A stretch of 9,917 nt of DNA from Rhodocyclaceae bacterium (GTDB lineage Bacteria > Pseudomonadota > Gammaproteobacteria > Burkholderiales > Rhodocyclaceae), in the NCBI GenBank assembly GCA_025361105.1, contig JANYAW010000405.1:1-9917 (forward strand). Direction: 5' to 3'. Position 1 is the stretch's first letter. The number at the start of each line of letters is the position of its first letter. A program made the translations under genes and the position numbers. The notes under the pieces were generated by a model. It saw only the letters and a program-made list of their open reading frames with translations, was not told the DNA's origin and made no database searches. Shown piece by piece: positions 1 through 6,322 of this stretch.

Positions 1-215
1 CGTCTCATCAAAGTGCCGAGGGCATCATACACCAAGCGATGGCGGGCTATAACGCTTAAACCCGAAAAGCAAGCCGCAATAATTCGTAAGCGAAAGTGTC
101 CACCGCCCTCGCGTGCCCCCGCGTGTCCGGCATGTTTGGCAGAGTCATCAATAATCTCGATTGAGGTTGGTTCAAGCGCCTGCAAGCGATGCTCAATTTC
201 TGCACTCACATTCAT
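1..215 (-). CDS. BolA family protein, 3' end cut by window edge
   Basis: Partial gene. The first 71 codons are visible, from the ATG at 215-213, and the reading frame runs off the left edge. BolA-family proteins are small, cytosolic, and act with monothiol glutaredoxins in iron-sulfur cluster or iron handling; some also affect transcription and cell shape. The translation has the family pattern: an N-terminal helix (MNVSAEIEHRLQAL), then the block DDSAKHAGHAGAREGGGHF at about residues 23-41, a beta strand, and the helix motif ARHRLVYDALG at 57-67, which holds the conserved His. The ATG overlaps the yciI stop as ATGA, which supports this start and suggests translational coupling. It is the last visible gene of the msrB-yciB-yciI-bolA operon. 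The paralogue (BolA, IbaG/YrbA or other) cannot be settled from the part seen. In related genomes a peptidylprolyl isomerase gene often follows, but that would lie outside this window. Confidence 0.9.
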   Translation of the reverse strand, partial: MNVSAEIEHRLQALEPTSIEIIDDSAKHAGHAGAREGGGHFRLRIIAACFSGLSVIARHRLVYDALGTLMR

Positions 216-514
216 TGTGACGGGAAAACTTTCTTGAATGCAAAAATATCGACCTTGGCGTAAACCCCAGCCGCCATGTATGGGTCTGCATCAGCCCAGG
301 CACGCGCTGCTGCGTGCGAGTCAAAATCAGCAACGATCAAGCTGCCAACGAAGCCTGGTGGCGGGGTATCGTCGCTGATGATTGGAAAGGGTCCGGCCAG
401 ATTAAGTCGCCCCAGTGCTTGCAAAACTTCCAGTCGCGCAACATGCGCAGGCCTTGCTGCAAGCCGCCGCTCAAGGCTGTTTTCAACGTCATAGCCAATG
501 ATGGTGAAAAGCAT
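212..514 (-). CDS. yciI: YciI family protein (YCII domain)
   Basis: Predicted small cytosolic protein of 100 residues, the normal length for the YCII/ferredoxin-like alpha-beta fold. It closely resembles E. coli YciI from memory: ENSLERRLAARPAHVARL at residues 11-28, AGPFP at 40-44, WADADPY at 73-79, AAGVY at 81-85 and a C-terminal FKKVF. The conserved His24 in RPAH and the Asp residues in ADADPY form the presumed active-site cleft of the family. The biochemical role is not established; a hydrolase or dehydratase activity has been suggested from structure. The frame is open upstream to 715, but the ATG at 514-512 is the right start, because the family begins with MLFxII-like residues and this ATG overlaps the yciB stop as TGATG. 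Its own stop overlaps the bolA start as ATGA. Both junctions point to a coupled operon. Confidence 0.93.
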   Translation of the reverse strand: MLFTIIGYDVENSLERRLAARPAHVARLEVLQALGRLNLAGPFPIISDDTPPPGFVGSLIVADFDSHAAARAWADADPYMAAGVYAKVDIFAFKKVFPSQ

Positions 515-1059
515 CAGGTGTTTTCCTCGTGCTCGGGTTCCATATACTTTGCCAAAAACAAGCCTTGCGCCACGATAAATGCAATCAACAAGCCCATTCC
601 GCCAAACAGCTTGAAATTCACCCATGCGTCGGTACTGAAATTGAACGCAATGTAGAGATTCAAGCAACCCATCAAGAGGAAAAATGCCACCCATGTATTG
701 GCAAGTCTGCGCCACAATAAATCAGACAGACGCACTTGTTCTTCAAGCATTTTCCGGATGATATTGCGGCCGAAGAAACGATCAGCGCCGAAAATAATCA
801 CTGCAAATATCCAATACAAAATCGTCGGCTTCCATTTGATGAAACTCTCGTCGTGGAGCATCAAGGTGGCGCTGCCAAATACGGTGACCAGCGTTAAGCT
901 TACCCACTGTATTGTCTCAACCTTGCGATGACGCAACCAGACCCACACAATCTGGAACACCGTCGCCGCAATGAGAACGGCGGTGCCAACGTAAATGTCG
1001 AAAGCCTTGAACGCGGCAAAAAATAGGATGACCGGGAATAGGTCGAAGAGAAATTTCAT
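514..1059 (-). CDS. yciB: inner membrane septation/intracellular septation protein A (YciB/IspZ)
   Basis: Integral inner-membrane protein of 181 residues, the usual length of the YciB family (E. coli about 179). The start MKFLFDLFPVILFF is the family's typical opening. Hydrophobic segments lie at about residues 5-20, 22-42, 50-68, 76-92, 117-138 and 148-170, divided by charged loops such as RHRKVE and DRFFGRNIIRKMLEEQVRL. The motif LWRRLANTWVAFF at about 115-127 is typical. Family members interact with cell-elongation and division proteins and affect envelope integrity; the exact mechanism is unknown. The ATG at 1059-1057 lies 33 bases after the msrB stop, with no strong Shine-Dalgarno motif in front. 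The stop shares one base with the yciI start (TGATG). Confidence 0.95.
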   Translation of the reverse strand: MKFLFDLFPVILFFAAFKAFDIYVGTAVLIAATVFQIVWVWLRHRKVETIQWVSLTLVTVFGSATLMLHDESFIKWKPTILYWIFAVIIFGADRFFGRNIIRKMLEEQVRLSDLLWRRLANTWVAFFLLMGCLNLYIAFNFSTDAWVNFKLFGGMGLLIAFIVAQGLFLAKYMEPEHEENT

Positions 1060-1092
1060 GGGCGCGATTTTAGCGATTCAATCTTGTAGCGG

Positions 1093-1476
1093 CTAGTCGT
1101 GAGTTTCCAAAGCGATCGATGCGGAATTGATGCAATAGCGATCACCGGTCGGGAGCGGGCCGTCGGGAAAAACGTGACCGAGATGGGCGCCGCACTTGGT
1201 ACAGGTGACTTCGGTGCGTTGCATGTGGTGACTTGAGTCGTGACTGAGTTTGACGTTTTGCAGATTGGCGGGCGCCGAAAAACTTGGCCAACCGCAGCCC
1301 GAATCGAATTTAGCGGTGGAATCAAAAAGTACTTCACCACAGCAAATGCAACGATAAACCCCTGCGTCGTCACAGTTCCAGTACTTACCGGTGAAGGCTT
1401 GTTCGGTGCCTTTTTCACGGGTCACGCGATATTGCAATGGCGTTAAGCGTTTACGCAATTCGTTGTCATCAAGCAT
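1093..1476 (-). CDS. msrB: peptide-methionine (R)-S-oxide reductase MsrB
   Basis: Reduces the R epimer of methionine sulfoxide in proteins, using thioredoxin. Counting from the ATG at 1476 the protein has 127 residues, normal for a single-domain MsrB. Zinc-binding pairs are visible as C43/C46 (CICC) and C92/C95 (CTKC). The motif SGCGWPSF holds C61, the usual resolving Cys, and GDRYCINSAS holds the catalytic Cys115; HLGHVFPDGP at 99-108 is the other signature. The frame also has a TTG four codons upstream (1488), but GGAG just in front of the ATG at 1476, with a six-base spacer, makes the ATG the real start; the TTG overlaps that ribosome binding site. There is no signal peptide, so the enzyme should be cytosolic. 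It is the first gene of the leftward operon with yciB, yciI and bolA. Confidence 0.96.
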   Translation of the reverse strand: MLDDNELRKRLTPLQYRVTREKGTEQAFTGKYWNCDDAGVYRCICCGEVLFDSTAKFDSGCGWPSFSAPANLQNVKLSHDSSHHMQRTEVTCTKCGAHLGHVFPDGPLPTGDRYCINSASIALETHD

Positions 1477-1489
1477 AGCTTTCTCCAAA

Positions 1490-1517
1490 CTGAGATTTGA
1501 CCTGTGCTGAATATAAT
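1490..1517 (+). promoter_or_regulatory. candidate sigma70 promoter for dadA
   Basis: A perfect TATAAT lies at 1512-1517 on the plus strand. The best -35 match is CTGAGA at 1490-1495 (four of six to TTGACA) with a 16-base spacer. Transcription would start near 1524 and give dadA a leader of about 113 bases. The box lies in the divergent msrB/dadA intergenic region (1477-1636). A leftward -10-like TATATT (1515-1510) overlaps it on the minus strand but lacks a good -35. Prediction by eye only. Confidence 0.4.
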
Positions 1518-1636
1518 CCTAGATGATGTTCGCGCCGGATTGATGCGGATACCAACGGAATAAATCGAGACGAATTTTGCCAGTTGGTGCTGGTGACACG
1601 CCGTTAAATCCGTCGTCAATTGTGTAAGGGAGCGTA

Positions 1637-2893
1637 ATGCGAGTTGTTGTGCTTGGAGCCGGGGTCATTGGCGTAACGACGGCGTGGGCATTGTCTCGCG
1701 CTGGCCATGAAGTTACCGTGCTTGAGCGGCAGCATGCGCCCGCACAGGAAACGAGTTTTGCCAATGGCGGCCAGCTTTCGGTGAGCCATGCTGAGCCGTG
1801 GGCGAATCCGCAAGCACCATGGCAAATTTTGAAGTGGTTGGGCATCGAAGACGCGCCGTTACTGTGGCGTATGCGTGCGGATGCTGCACAGTGGAGTTGG
1901 GGTTGCCGTTTCTTGCTGGAATGCCTACCGCATCGAACGCGACGCAATACGCAATCTTTGCTCGCGCTTGGGCTTTATAGCCGCAATGCATTGGCGGAAA
2001 TTCGTGATGAACTTGGGTTTGATTATCACCAATTGCAGCGTGGCATTTTGCGCTTTTATACCGACCCGACGGAGTTTGAACGTGCGCGACGCGGCGCAGT
2101 GTTGTTGTGTGAGCAGGGTGCAGAACAGCAGGTCAAATCGGCTGAGGAGTGCTTACATATCGAGCCAGCGCTGGCGAACTCTCGCGACCCAATTGTGGGT
2201 GGCACATTCACTGCGAACGATGAGTCGGGCGATGCAAGGTTGTTTAGTGAAGCCCTAACTCGTGCATGTCAGCAGCGCGGTGTGCAGTTTAACTTCGGCG
2301 CACAGGCGAAAAATCTGGAGCGCCATCAAGATTGTATCGTTGCCGTGAAAACGATCGATGGCGAACGCTTCACTGCCGATGCATTTGTGGTTGCGCTCGG
2401 TTGTCAGTCTGCACCAATGTTGAATTCGCTCGGTCTACGATTTCCGATTTATCCACTTAAAGGATATTCGGCGAGCGTGTCAATTCCAGCCGGTACGATG
2501 GCACCGTTTGTGAGTTTGACTGACGAGGCTCACAAACTAGTGTTTTCTCGCCTGGGCGACACCTTGCGCGTCGCCGGAACGGCTGAATTTACGGGCTTTG
2601 ATCTCGGCCTAAATCACGCGCGTTGTGCCGCGTTGATTCGTCGTACCCGGCAAATTTTCCCTAGTCTCGACGGTCTCAACGAAATCGAGTATTGGGCTGG
2701 CCTGCGACCAGCAACGCCGGGCAATGTGCCGCTAATCGGCGGGACACAAATCCCGAATCTTTGGCTCAACTCCGGCCATGGCACGCTGGGCTGGACCTTG
2801 GCGTGTGGCTCCGCAAAACTGCTGGCGCAAATGATGACTGGAATGAAACCGGAAATTGATCAATCACCATACCGCGCAAAATCCGGTGGCTGA
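1637..2893 (+). CDS. dadA: D-amino acid dehydrogenase small subunit (DadA family FAD oxidoreductase)
   Basis: Predicted membrane-associated flavoprotein that oxidises D-amino acids (D-alanine in the best-known members) to 2-oxo acids and ammonia and passes electrons to the respiratory chain. It has 418 residues, slightly shorter than E. coli DadA (about 432). The N-terminus is a Rossmann fold for FAD, VVVLGAGVIGVTTAWALS, with GxGxxG at 7-12 and the ribose-binding Glu30 in TVLER. The DadA motif ETSFANGGQ follows at 38-46, then PWANP. Later come NDESGD, YPLKGYS, YWAGLRPATPGNVPLIGG at about 352-369, and GHGTLGWT at 380-387, typical of the FAD-binding C-terminal part. AAGGGAG just upstream (1626-1632), four bases from the ATG, supports the start. 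No alanine racemase (dadX) is adjacent. The motif is FANGGQLSVSHAEPW rather than the FANAGQISPGYAAPW I recall from E. coli DadA, so this is a divergent subgroup whose substrate could be another D-amino acid. Confidence 0.9.
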   Translation: MRVVVLGAGVIGVTTAWALSRAGHEVTVLERQHAPAQETSFANGGQLSVSHAEPWANPQAPWQILKWLGIEDAPLLWRMRADAAQWSWGCRFLLECLPHRTRRNTQSLLALGLYSRNALAEIRDELGFDYHQLQRGILRFYTDPTEFERARRGAVLLCEQGAEQQVKSAEECLHIEPALANSRDPIVGGTFTANDESGDARLFSEALTRACQQRGVQFNFGAQAKNLERHQDCIVAVKTIDGERFTADAFVVALGCQSAPMLNSLGLRFPIYPLKGYSASVSIPAGTMAPFVSLTDEAHKLVFSRLGDTLRVAGTAEFTGFDLGLNHARCAALIRRTRQIFPSLDGLNEIEYWAGLRPATPGNVPLIGGTQIPNLWLNSGHGTLGWTLACGSAKLLAQMMTGMKPEIDQSPYRAKSGG

Positions 2894-2910
2894 AACCAAC
2901 AACAAAAATG

Positions 2911-4083
2911 TCAATGCAAGTGGCGCGGCGCCGCTTCGCTCGGTTCATCTGGCATTTCAGCGTGCACCGTTTCTCCATCCGGACTTGGATAGAGTGGCGC
3001 ACCGCAGTCGTCGCAATATTCAATCGGCAAACGCTGATCGAGTACAAGTACATCGATTACGCCGTTAGCGCGTAAAACGGCTTCGATAAGGCTGGGTGCC
3101 TCGGTGCCTTCATCTTCGCTTTCGAGTAATGGCCAGACGACGCCGTGAATGACATCGGTGCGTCCGCGCAAACAAAATCCGATGCGAAATTCCTCAAGCT
3201 GTTTGTCGTGATAGCCACCAATCACGGCGCGAAAATCTGCGGCGGGTCGTCCCATTACGGTTTGCAAAAATGAAATCGCCGAGACCAATGAGTACGGTCG
3301 CGAGGCGCGATCCGCTTCACGTAACGCGGCGTGGTACGCCATCGGCGGTAGCAAATCCATCGCGCAGGCCGGCAGTAAAGGCCGCAGGACTTCGCTGCCC
3401 TGTTCGTTCCATCGTGTCACCGCGAGTTCGCGCCCTAGATCGCCTTCTTGCCAACGAAATAGCGGCGCGCCACGCAGACCCGCCACGGCTGCGACAAGAT
3501 ATCGGGTATCGGAAAGAAAATTGACCGTTTCTGCCATTTGAGCAACATCAATTTTCAGGTCACGACTATGTAAAGCGGCGCGTGCCAGTTTTTCGGTCAA
3601 GACCGCAGTATCGACATAACTTTGCGGTAGCTGATCAGGGCTGAACAGAAAATCGGCTAGCCCCAAACGCGCGTCGCTGGCCAACAAGTGTGCTTGAAAC
3701 TGTACTCGAATCGAGGCCAGATGATCCGCGTGTATGGGGCCAGAAGGAATCTGAAAACGCGACCAGGCCAAAATCGGTAAGGCAATCAAGATGACATCAT
3801 GCCCGCTGCCGGTATCGGTAGATCGGGTCTCGGCACACGACTCGACGAGATCAATCAGCGCGTCATAGGCTTGATCAGTTCCCGCATACAACTGATCAAG
3901 TGCGTCGGCAATGGTTCTTTCGTCTTTTTCCAAGAGCAAGCGACTGACCTGTTTCGCCAATCGGTCTGCCCAAAACGTATCTTCAATGCGAGAAGTCGAT
4001 CCGGCAAGTTCGGTACTGAGGCGAACCAAAAGCTCTAGGTCAGGAGTCTGCTTGGCACGGCGAGGAAATCTGGAGCGTTTCAT
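2911..4083 (-). CDS. DUF2863 family protein, function unknown
   Basis: Conserved protein of 390 residues that I recognise as DUF2863, a family known mainly from betaproteobacteria. The match rests on the basic N-terminus (MKRSRFPRRA), a segment STELAGSTSRIEDTFWADRL at about 23-42, ILIALPILAWSRFQIPSGP near 97-115, FRWQEGD near 212-218, and a C-terminal block EYCDDCGAPLYPSPDGE then VHAEMP at about 355-377, ending in a His-rich tail (PRHLH). The C357/C360 pair is a lone CxxC; a full zinc ribbon would need a second pair, which I do not see. There is no signal peptide or clear membrane span, so it should be cytosolic. No strong Shine-Dalgarno motif precedes the ATG. It lies 96 bases after the methyltransferase gene on the same strand and converges with dadA, with 17 bases between the stops. 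No activity can be inferred. Confidence 0.82.
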   Translation of the reverse strand: MKRSRFPRRAKQTPDLELLVRLSTELAGSTSRIEDTFWADRLAKQVSRLLLEKDERTIADALDQLYAGTDQAYDALIDLVESCAETRSTDTGSGHDVILIALPILAWSRFQIPSGPIHADHLASIRVQFQAHLLASDARLGLADFLFSPDQLPQSYVDTAVLTEKLARAALHSRDLKIDVAQMAETVNFLSDTRYLVAAVAGLRGAPLFRWQEGDLGRELAVTRWNEQGSEVLRPLLPACAMDLLPPMAYHAALREADRASRPYSLVSAISFLQTVMGRPAADFRAVIGGYHDKQLEEFRIGFCLRGRTDVIHGVVWPLLESEDEGTEAPSLIEAVLRANGVIDVLVLDQRLPIEYCDDCGAPLYPSPDGETVHAEMPDEPSEAAPRHLH

Positions 4084-4179
4084 GGCGATTTTTGCTTTTG
4101 GTTGCTTTTAGCGCAGAGCGCGAAGCAGAAGTCGTGACCGAGTGACTTTGATTGTAACAGTCGAGTCAGTCAGATGAAG

Positions 4180-4908
4180 TTAAGCTTTTGTAGCAGCCAG
4201 CAGTAGGAAGACGGTTGGGCGCTTATCCAGGTTGGGCATCGCTGCTGTCCGCCATTCGCTAATTTTGCGCGTCATTACTAGTTCGGTAGCGAGCGTTAAA
4301 TCTGATGCGACGCAAAGCCGTGTTCGTGTTTGGCAATGCTGCAAAAGCGCAGCGAATAAAGCTTGATTGCGGTAGGGCGTTTCAATGAACAACTGAGTTT
4401 GGGTCAAGCGTGCTGATTCCGCGTCCAAGGCGGCAATTTTTTTGGCGCGCTCCGGATCGCGCGCCGGAAGATAGCCATGAAACGCAAAACGTTGGCCATC
4501 AAGACCGGATGCCATTAAAGCCAACATCAACGACGACGGGCCGACCAACGGACGTACGCGAATACCAAGTTCATGACTTCTACGCACCAACAATGCACCC
4601 GGATCAGCCACGGCCGGACAACCTGCATCGGACATCAACGCGACATCATGGCCAGCCCGTGCCGGTGCCAGTAGCTTGTCGCAATCTGCCTGCGTTGGTG
4701 CAGTGGGAAGCTCATTGATGGATAGTTCGCGCAGTGGTTTTGGATGACCAAGTCGCGCTAGTTCAGCACGCGCACTTTTGGCGTTCTCGACCACAAAATG
4801 CTCGACCGCGCATGCGTTGTCACGAACCTGTTGCGGTAACCAGATTGACCAAGCGGCATCACCCAAGCCCACTGGCAGCAGCAACAATGTGCCCATGGTT
4901 GCGGTCAT
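4180..4908 (-). CDS. SAM-dependent methyltransferase, short RsmI-like (tetrapyrrole methylase fold)
   Basis: Protein of 242 residues in the TP-methylase superfamily, closest in motifs to RsmI, the 16S rRNA C1402 2'-O-methyltransferase. RsmI-type motifs in order: LLLLPVGLGD at 8-17 (RsmI has P-I/V-G-N-L-x-D), ALMSDAGCPAVADPG at 90-104, PLVGPSSLMLALMASGL at 120-136 and FAFHGYLP at 141-148. Those stretches form the SAM-binding cleft in family structures. It is shorter than RsmI (about 285 residues) and lacks its usual C-terminal extension, and the N-terminal GNL is changed to GLGD. It is therefore probably a paralogue of unknown substrate rather than RsmI itself. The ATG at 4908 overlaps the yceF stop as ATGA, which supports this start and translational coupling; a second Met at codon 5 is a possible alternative. 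It may methylate RNA or a small molecule; this is inference. Confidence 0.85.
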   Translation of the reverse strand: MTATMGTLLLLPVGLGDAAWSIWLPQQVRDNACAVEHFVVENAKSARAELARLGHPKPLRELSINELPTAPTQADCDKLLAPARAGHDVALMSDAGCPAVADPGALLVRRSHELGIRVRPLVGPSSLMLALMASGLDGQRFAFHGYLPARDPERAKKIAALDAESARLTQTQLFIETPYRNQALFAALLQHCQTRTRLCVASDLTLATELVMTRKISEWRTAAMPNLDKRPTVFLLLAATKA

Positions 4909-5483
4909 GGGACGGATATCCCTTCGTGCCTAAGCATGGTGCACAGCGCAATCAGCGGTAAGCCGATGAGTGCGTTGGGATCGTCGCCGCGAATGTAGTC
5001 GAGCAATGCAATACCCAAGCCTTCAGATTTAGCGCTACCAGCGCAATTTCGTGCGTCTTCGCGCTCCAGATAGCGTTCGATATCAAGGTCGCTCAGGTTG
5101 CGAAAGCCCACATGCGTGCTGATTCCCGCACGCTGGGCGGCACCAGTCGACGTGTTGAGCAAACAAAGGCCTGTGTGAAAGCAAATGTCCCGACCGCGCA
5201 TACGCCTTAATTGTTCAGCGGCGGCGATGGCCGTGCCGGGTTTGCCAAAAATCTCAGTACCGATGAAAGCAACTTGATCGGAGCCAATAATCAAACTATT
5301 TGGGAAATCGGTAGCAATTGAGAAGGCTTTCGCGCGCGCTAGCCGTTCCGCGGTTTCGGGTGGCGATTCCCCAGCTAATGGCACCTCGTCGCAGTCGGGG
5401 GACGCTGTTTCAAAGGAGATTTGCAGCTTTTCTAACAGCTCACGCCGAAAAGTCGAGGTCGAAGCAAGTACCAATCTGGGCAT
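4905..5483 (-). CDS. yceF: Maf family nucleotide pyrophosphatase, YceF subgroup (m7GTP-type)
   Basis: Maf proteins hydrolyse modified or non-canonical nucleoside triphosphates to monophosphates; the YceF subgroup prefers 7-methyl-GTP. From the chosen ATG (5483-5481) the protein has 192 residues, normal for the family. The opening MPRLVLASTSTFRRELLEKL carries the phosphate-binding S-x-S-x-x-R-R signature. IIGSDQV at 65-71 holds the catalytic Asp, GKPG at 80-83 the conserved Lys, and CAGSAKSEGLGIALL at 147-161 with DPNALIGLPLIALC at 168-181 match E. coli YceF closely. The frame is open to a GTG at 5501, and an ATG lies two codons upstream at 5489, but homologues begin at MPRL/MPKL, and TGGA sits five bases before this ATG. 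The gene is divergent from yceD, exactly as in E. coli, and is followed by an overlapping methyltransferase gene. Confidence 0.94.
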   Translation of the reverse strand: MPRLVLASTSTFRRELLEKLQISFETASPDCDEVPLAGESPPETAERLARAKAFSIATDFPNSLIIGSDQVAFIGTEIFGKPGTAIAAAEQLRRMRGRDICFHTGLCLLNTSTGAAQRAGISTHVGFRNLSDLDIERYLEREDARNCAGSAKSEGLGIALLDYIRGDDPNALIGLPLIALCTMLRHEGISVP

Positions 5484-5492
5484 GATCATCCA

Positions 5493-5521
5493 TTGAAACA
5501 CGAGGTGAGAAATGATAACAT
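5493..5521 (+). promoter_or_regulatory. candidate promoter for the yceD-rpmF-plsX-fab operon
   Basis: TTGAAA at 5493-5498 (five of six to TTGACA), a 17-base spacer, and TAACAT at 5516-5521 (four of six) preceded by TGA, which makes an extended -10. Transcription would start near 5528. That is only about three bases before the ATG at 5531 and about 33 before the ATG at 5561, so it favours the later yceD start. The -35 box lies immediately upstream of the yceF start codon on the other strand, so the two divergent genes share this short control region. Confidence 0.5.
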
Positions 5522-5560
5522 TCGCGCTTTATGAAGTCGGGCAGTCCTCGAGAGTTTGAT

Positions 5561-6064
5561 ATGGCGTCGTTAGCGACAGTAGTTATCGACGCGTTTGAGT
5601 TTGCCCGAGCTGGTCGTGTGCTCGATGGCGCGATTTCTTTGGTCGAATTTCCCCGATTGTTGGACATGCTGCATGAGTTCGAAGGTGACCTTCATGTGCG
5701 CATTGAAGGGCAAACCGATCAAGAACGTAAATCGTGGTTGCTAGTGACAGGAAACGGCTCAGTCGTTCTGAAGTGCCAGCGCTGCCTTGAACGGCTTGAG
5801 TTTCCGGTAAGGATCGACAGCCGCCTGCAATTGAGGGCGGGTGATGTAACAGAGATTGCTTGGTCAGATGAAGCGCTTGATGACGATGCGTACGACATCA
5901 TTCCGGCGAGTCAGCCGTGGGCAGTTAAGGATTTATTGGAAGACGAAGTGATTTTGTTGCTGCCAGTTTCGCCAATGCATGATGTCTGTGCCTTGCCAAA
6001 ATCTGGCGCTAATGATCAAAAGCCATCGCCGTTTGCTGTGCTGGCTAAGTTAAAGAAACATTGA
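5561..6064 (+). CDS. yceD: YceD family protein (DUF177), 23S rRNA accumulation protein
   Basis: Small acidic cytosolic protein, 167 residues from the ATG at 5561. YceD/DUF177 proteins are needed for normal 23S rRNA levels and are almost always encoded just before rpmF, as here. Family features: VIDAFEFARAG near the N-terminus, VLKCQRCLERLEFPV with a conserved CxxC (C72, C75), LLEDEVILLLPVSPMHD near residues 135-151, and a C-terminal PSPFAVLAKLKK. The frame also has an ATG ten codons upstream (5531, giving 177 residues). I prefer 5561 because GAGAG lies six bases before it and because the predicted promoter would leave almost no leader for 5531, but 5531 is not excluded. The stop is 15 bases before the rpmF start. 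Confidence 0.9.
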   Translation: MASLATVVIDAFEFARAGRVLDGAISLVEFPRLLDMLHEFEGDLHVRIEGQTDQERKSWLLVTGNGSVVLKCQRCLERLEFPVRIDSRLQLRAGDVTEIAWSDEALDDDAYDIIPASQPWAVKDLLEDEVILLLPVSPMHDVCALPKSGANDQKPSPFAVLAKLKKH

Positions 6065-6079
6065 AAAAGGAGTTTTCAA

Positions 6080-6259
6080 ATGGCAGTTCAGCAGAATAAG
6101 AAGTCCCCATCCAAGCGTGGCATGCATCGCTCCCACGATTTTCTGGTGAACCCACCGTTGGCGGTCGAAGCCACCACGGGTGAAGTTCACTTGCGCCACC
6201 ATATTTCGCCGACTGGCGTATATCGGGGTAAGAAAGCTCTCAAGACCAAAGGCGACTAG
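6080..6259 (+). CDS. rpmF: 50S ribosomal protein L32
   Basis: Ribosomal protein of the large subunit, 59 residues. The start is MAVQQNKKSPSKRGMHRSHD, which is the L32 signature, followed by NPPLAVEATTGEVHLRHHISP at residues 24-44 and GVYRGKKAL at 47-55. Bacterial L32 forms come with or without a zinc CxxC pair; this one has no Cys at all and is the zinc-independent type. AAGGAG at 6067-6072 with a seven-base spacer is a strong ribosome binding site, in keeping with high expression. It lies 15 bases after yceD and 63 bases before plsX, with a hairpin in the latter gap. Confidence 0.97.
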   Translation: MAVQQNKKSPSKRGMHRSHDFLVNPPLAVEATTGEVHLRHHISPTGVYRGKKALKTKGD

Positions 6260-6274
6260 GCCTTTTCTGGCAAT

Positions 6275-6293
6275 GCCCCGTGACACGCGGGGC
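6275..6293 (+). other. RNA hairpin between rpmF and plsX
   Basis: Inverted repeat GCCCCGTG-ACA-CGCGGGGC. In RNA it forms an eight-pair stem (one G-U) with a three-base loop, starting 15 bases after the rpmF stop. No T-run follows (the next bases are TATCGACTGATTT), so it is not a standard intrinsic terminator. It may protect the rpmF message from 3' decay, cause partial attenuation, or mark an RNA processing site, which would help set ribosomal protein output above PlsX output. The role is inferred. Confidence 0.6.
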
Positions 6294-6322
6294 TATCGAC
6301 TGATTTCAAAGACCATATCGGG

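Noticed and set aside
515..715. Longer YciI protein starting at 715
   Set aside because: The extra residues are the out-of-frame reading of yciB and do not resemble any YciI N-terminus; the ATG at 514 is coupled to the yciB stop.
1056..1418. Minus-strand open frame of 120 codons overlapping msrB in another frame
   Set aside because: It covers the msrB gene, which has full catalytic motifs; the overlapping frame is Pro/Ser/Thr-rich and shows no family features.
1477..1488. TTG start for msrB at 1488
   Set aside because: The TTG overlaps the GGAG ribosome binding site of the ATG at 1476, and MsrB needs no extra N-terminal residues.
1497..1517. TTGACC (1497-1502) as the -35 for TATAAT at 1512
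   Set aside because: The spacer would be nine bases, far too short for sigma70. CTGAGA at 1490-1495 with 16 bases was preferred.
2918..2936. Inverted repeat AAGTGGCG-CGG-CGCCGCTT near the dadA/DUF2863 convergent stops, as a terminator for dadA
   Set aside because: It pairs well as plus-strand RNA with one G-U, but no T-run follows and it lies within the DUF2863 coding end, where the GC-rich codons explain it. I would not call it a terminator without transcript data.
4084..4179. Promoter or terminator in the 96-base gap between the methyltransferase and DUF2863 genes
   Set aside because: I found only short four- to five-pair repeats and no convincing -35/-10 pair or T-run, so nothing is called.
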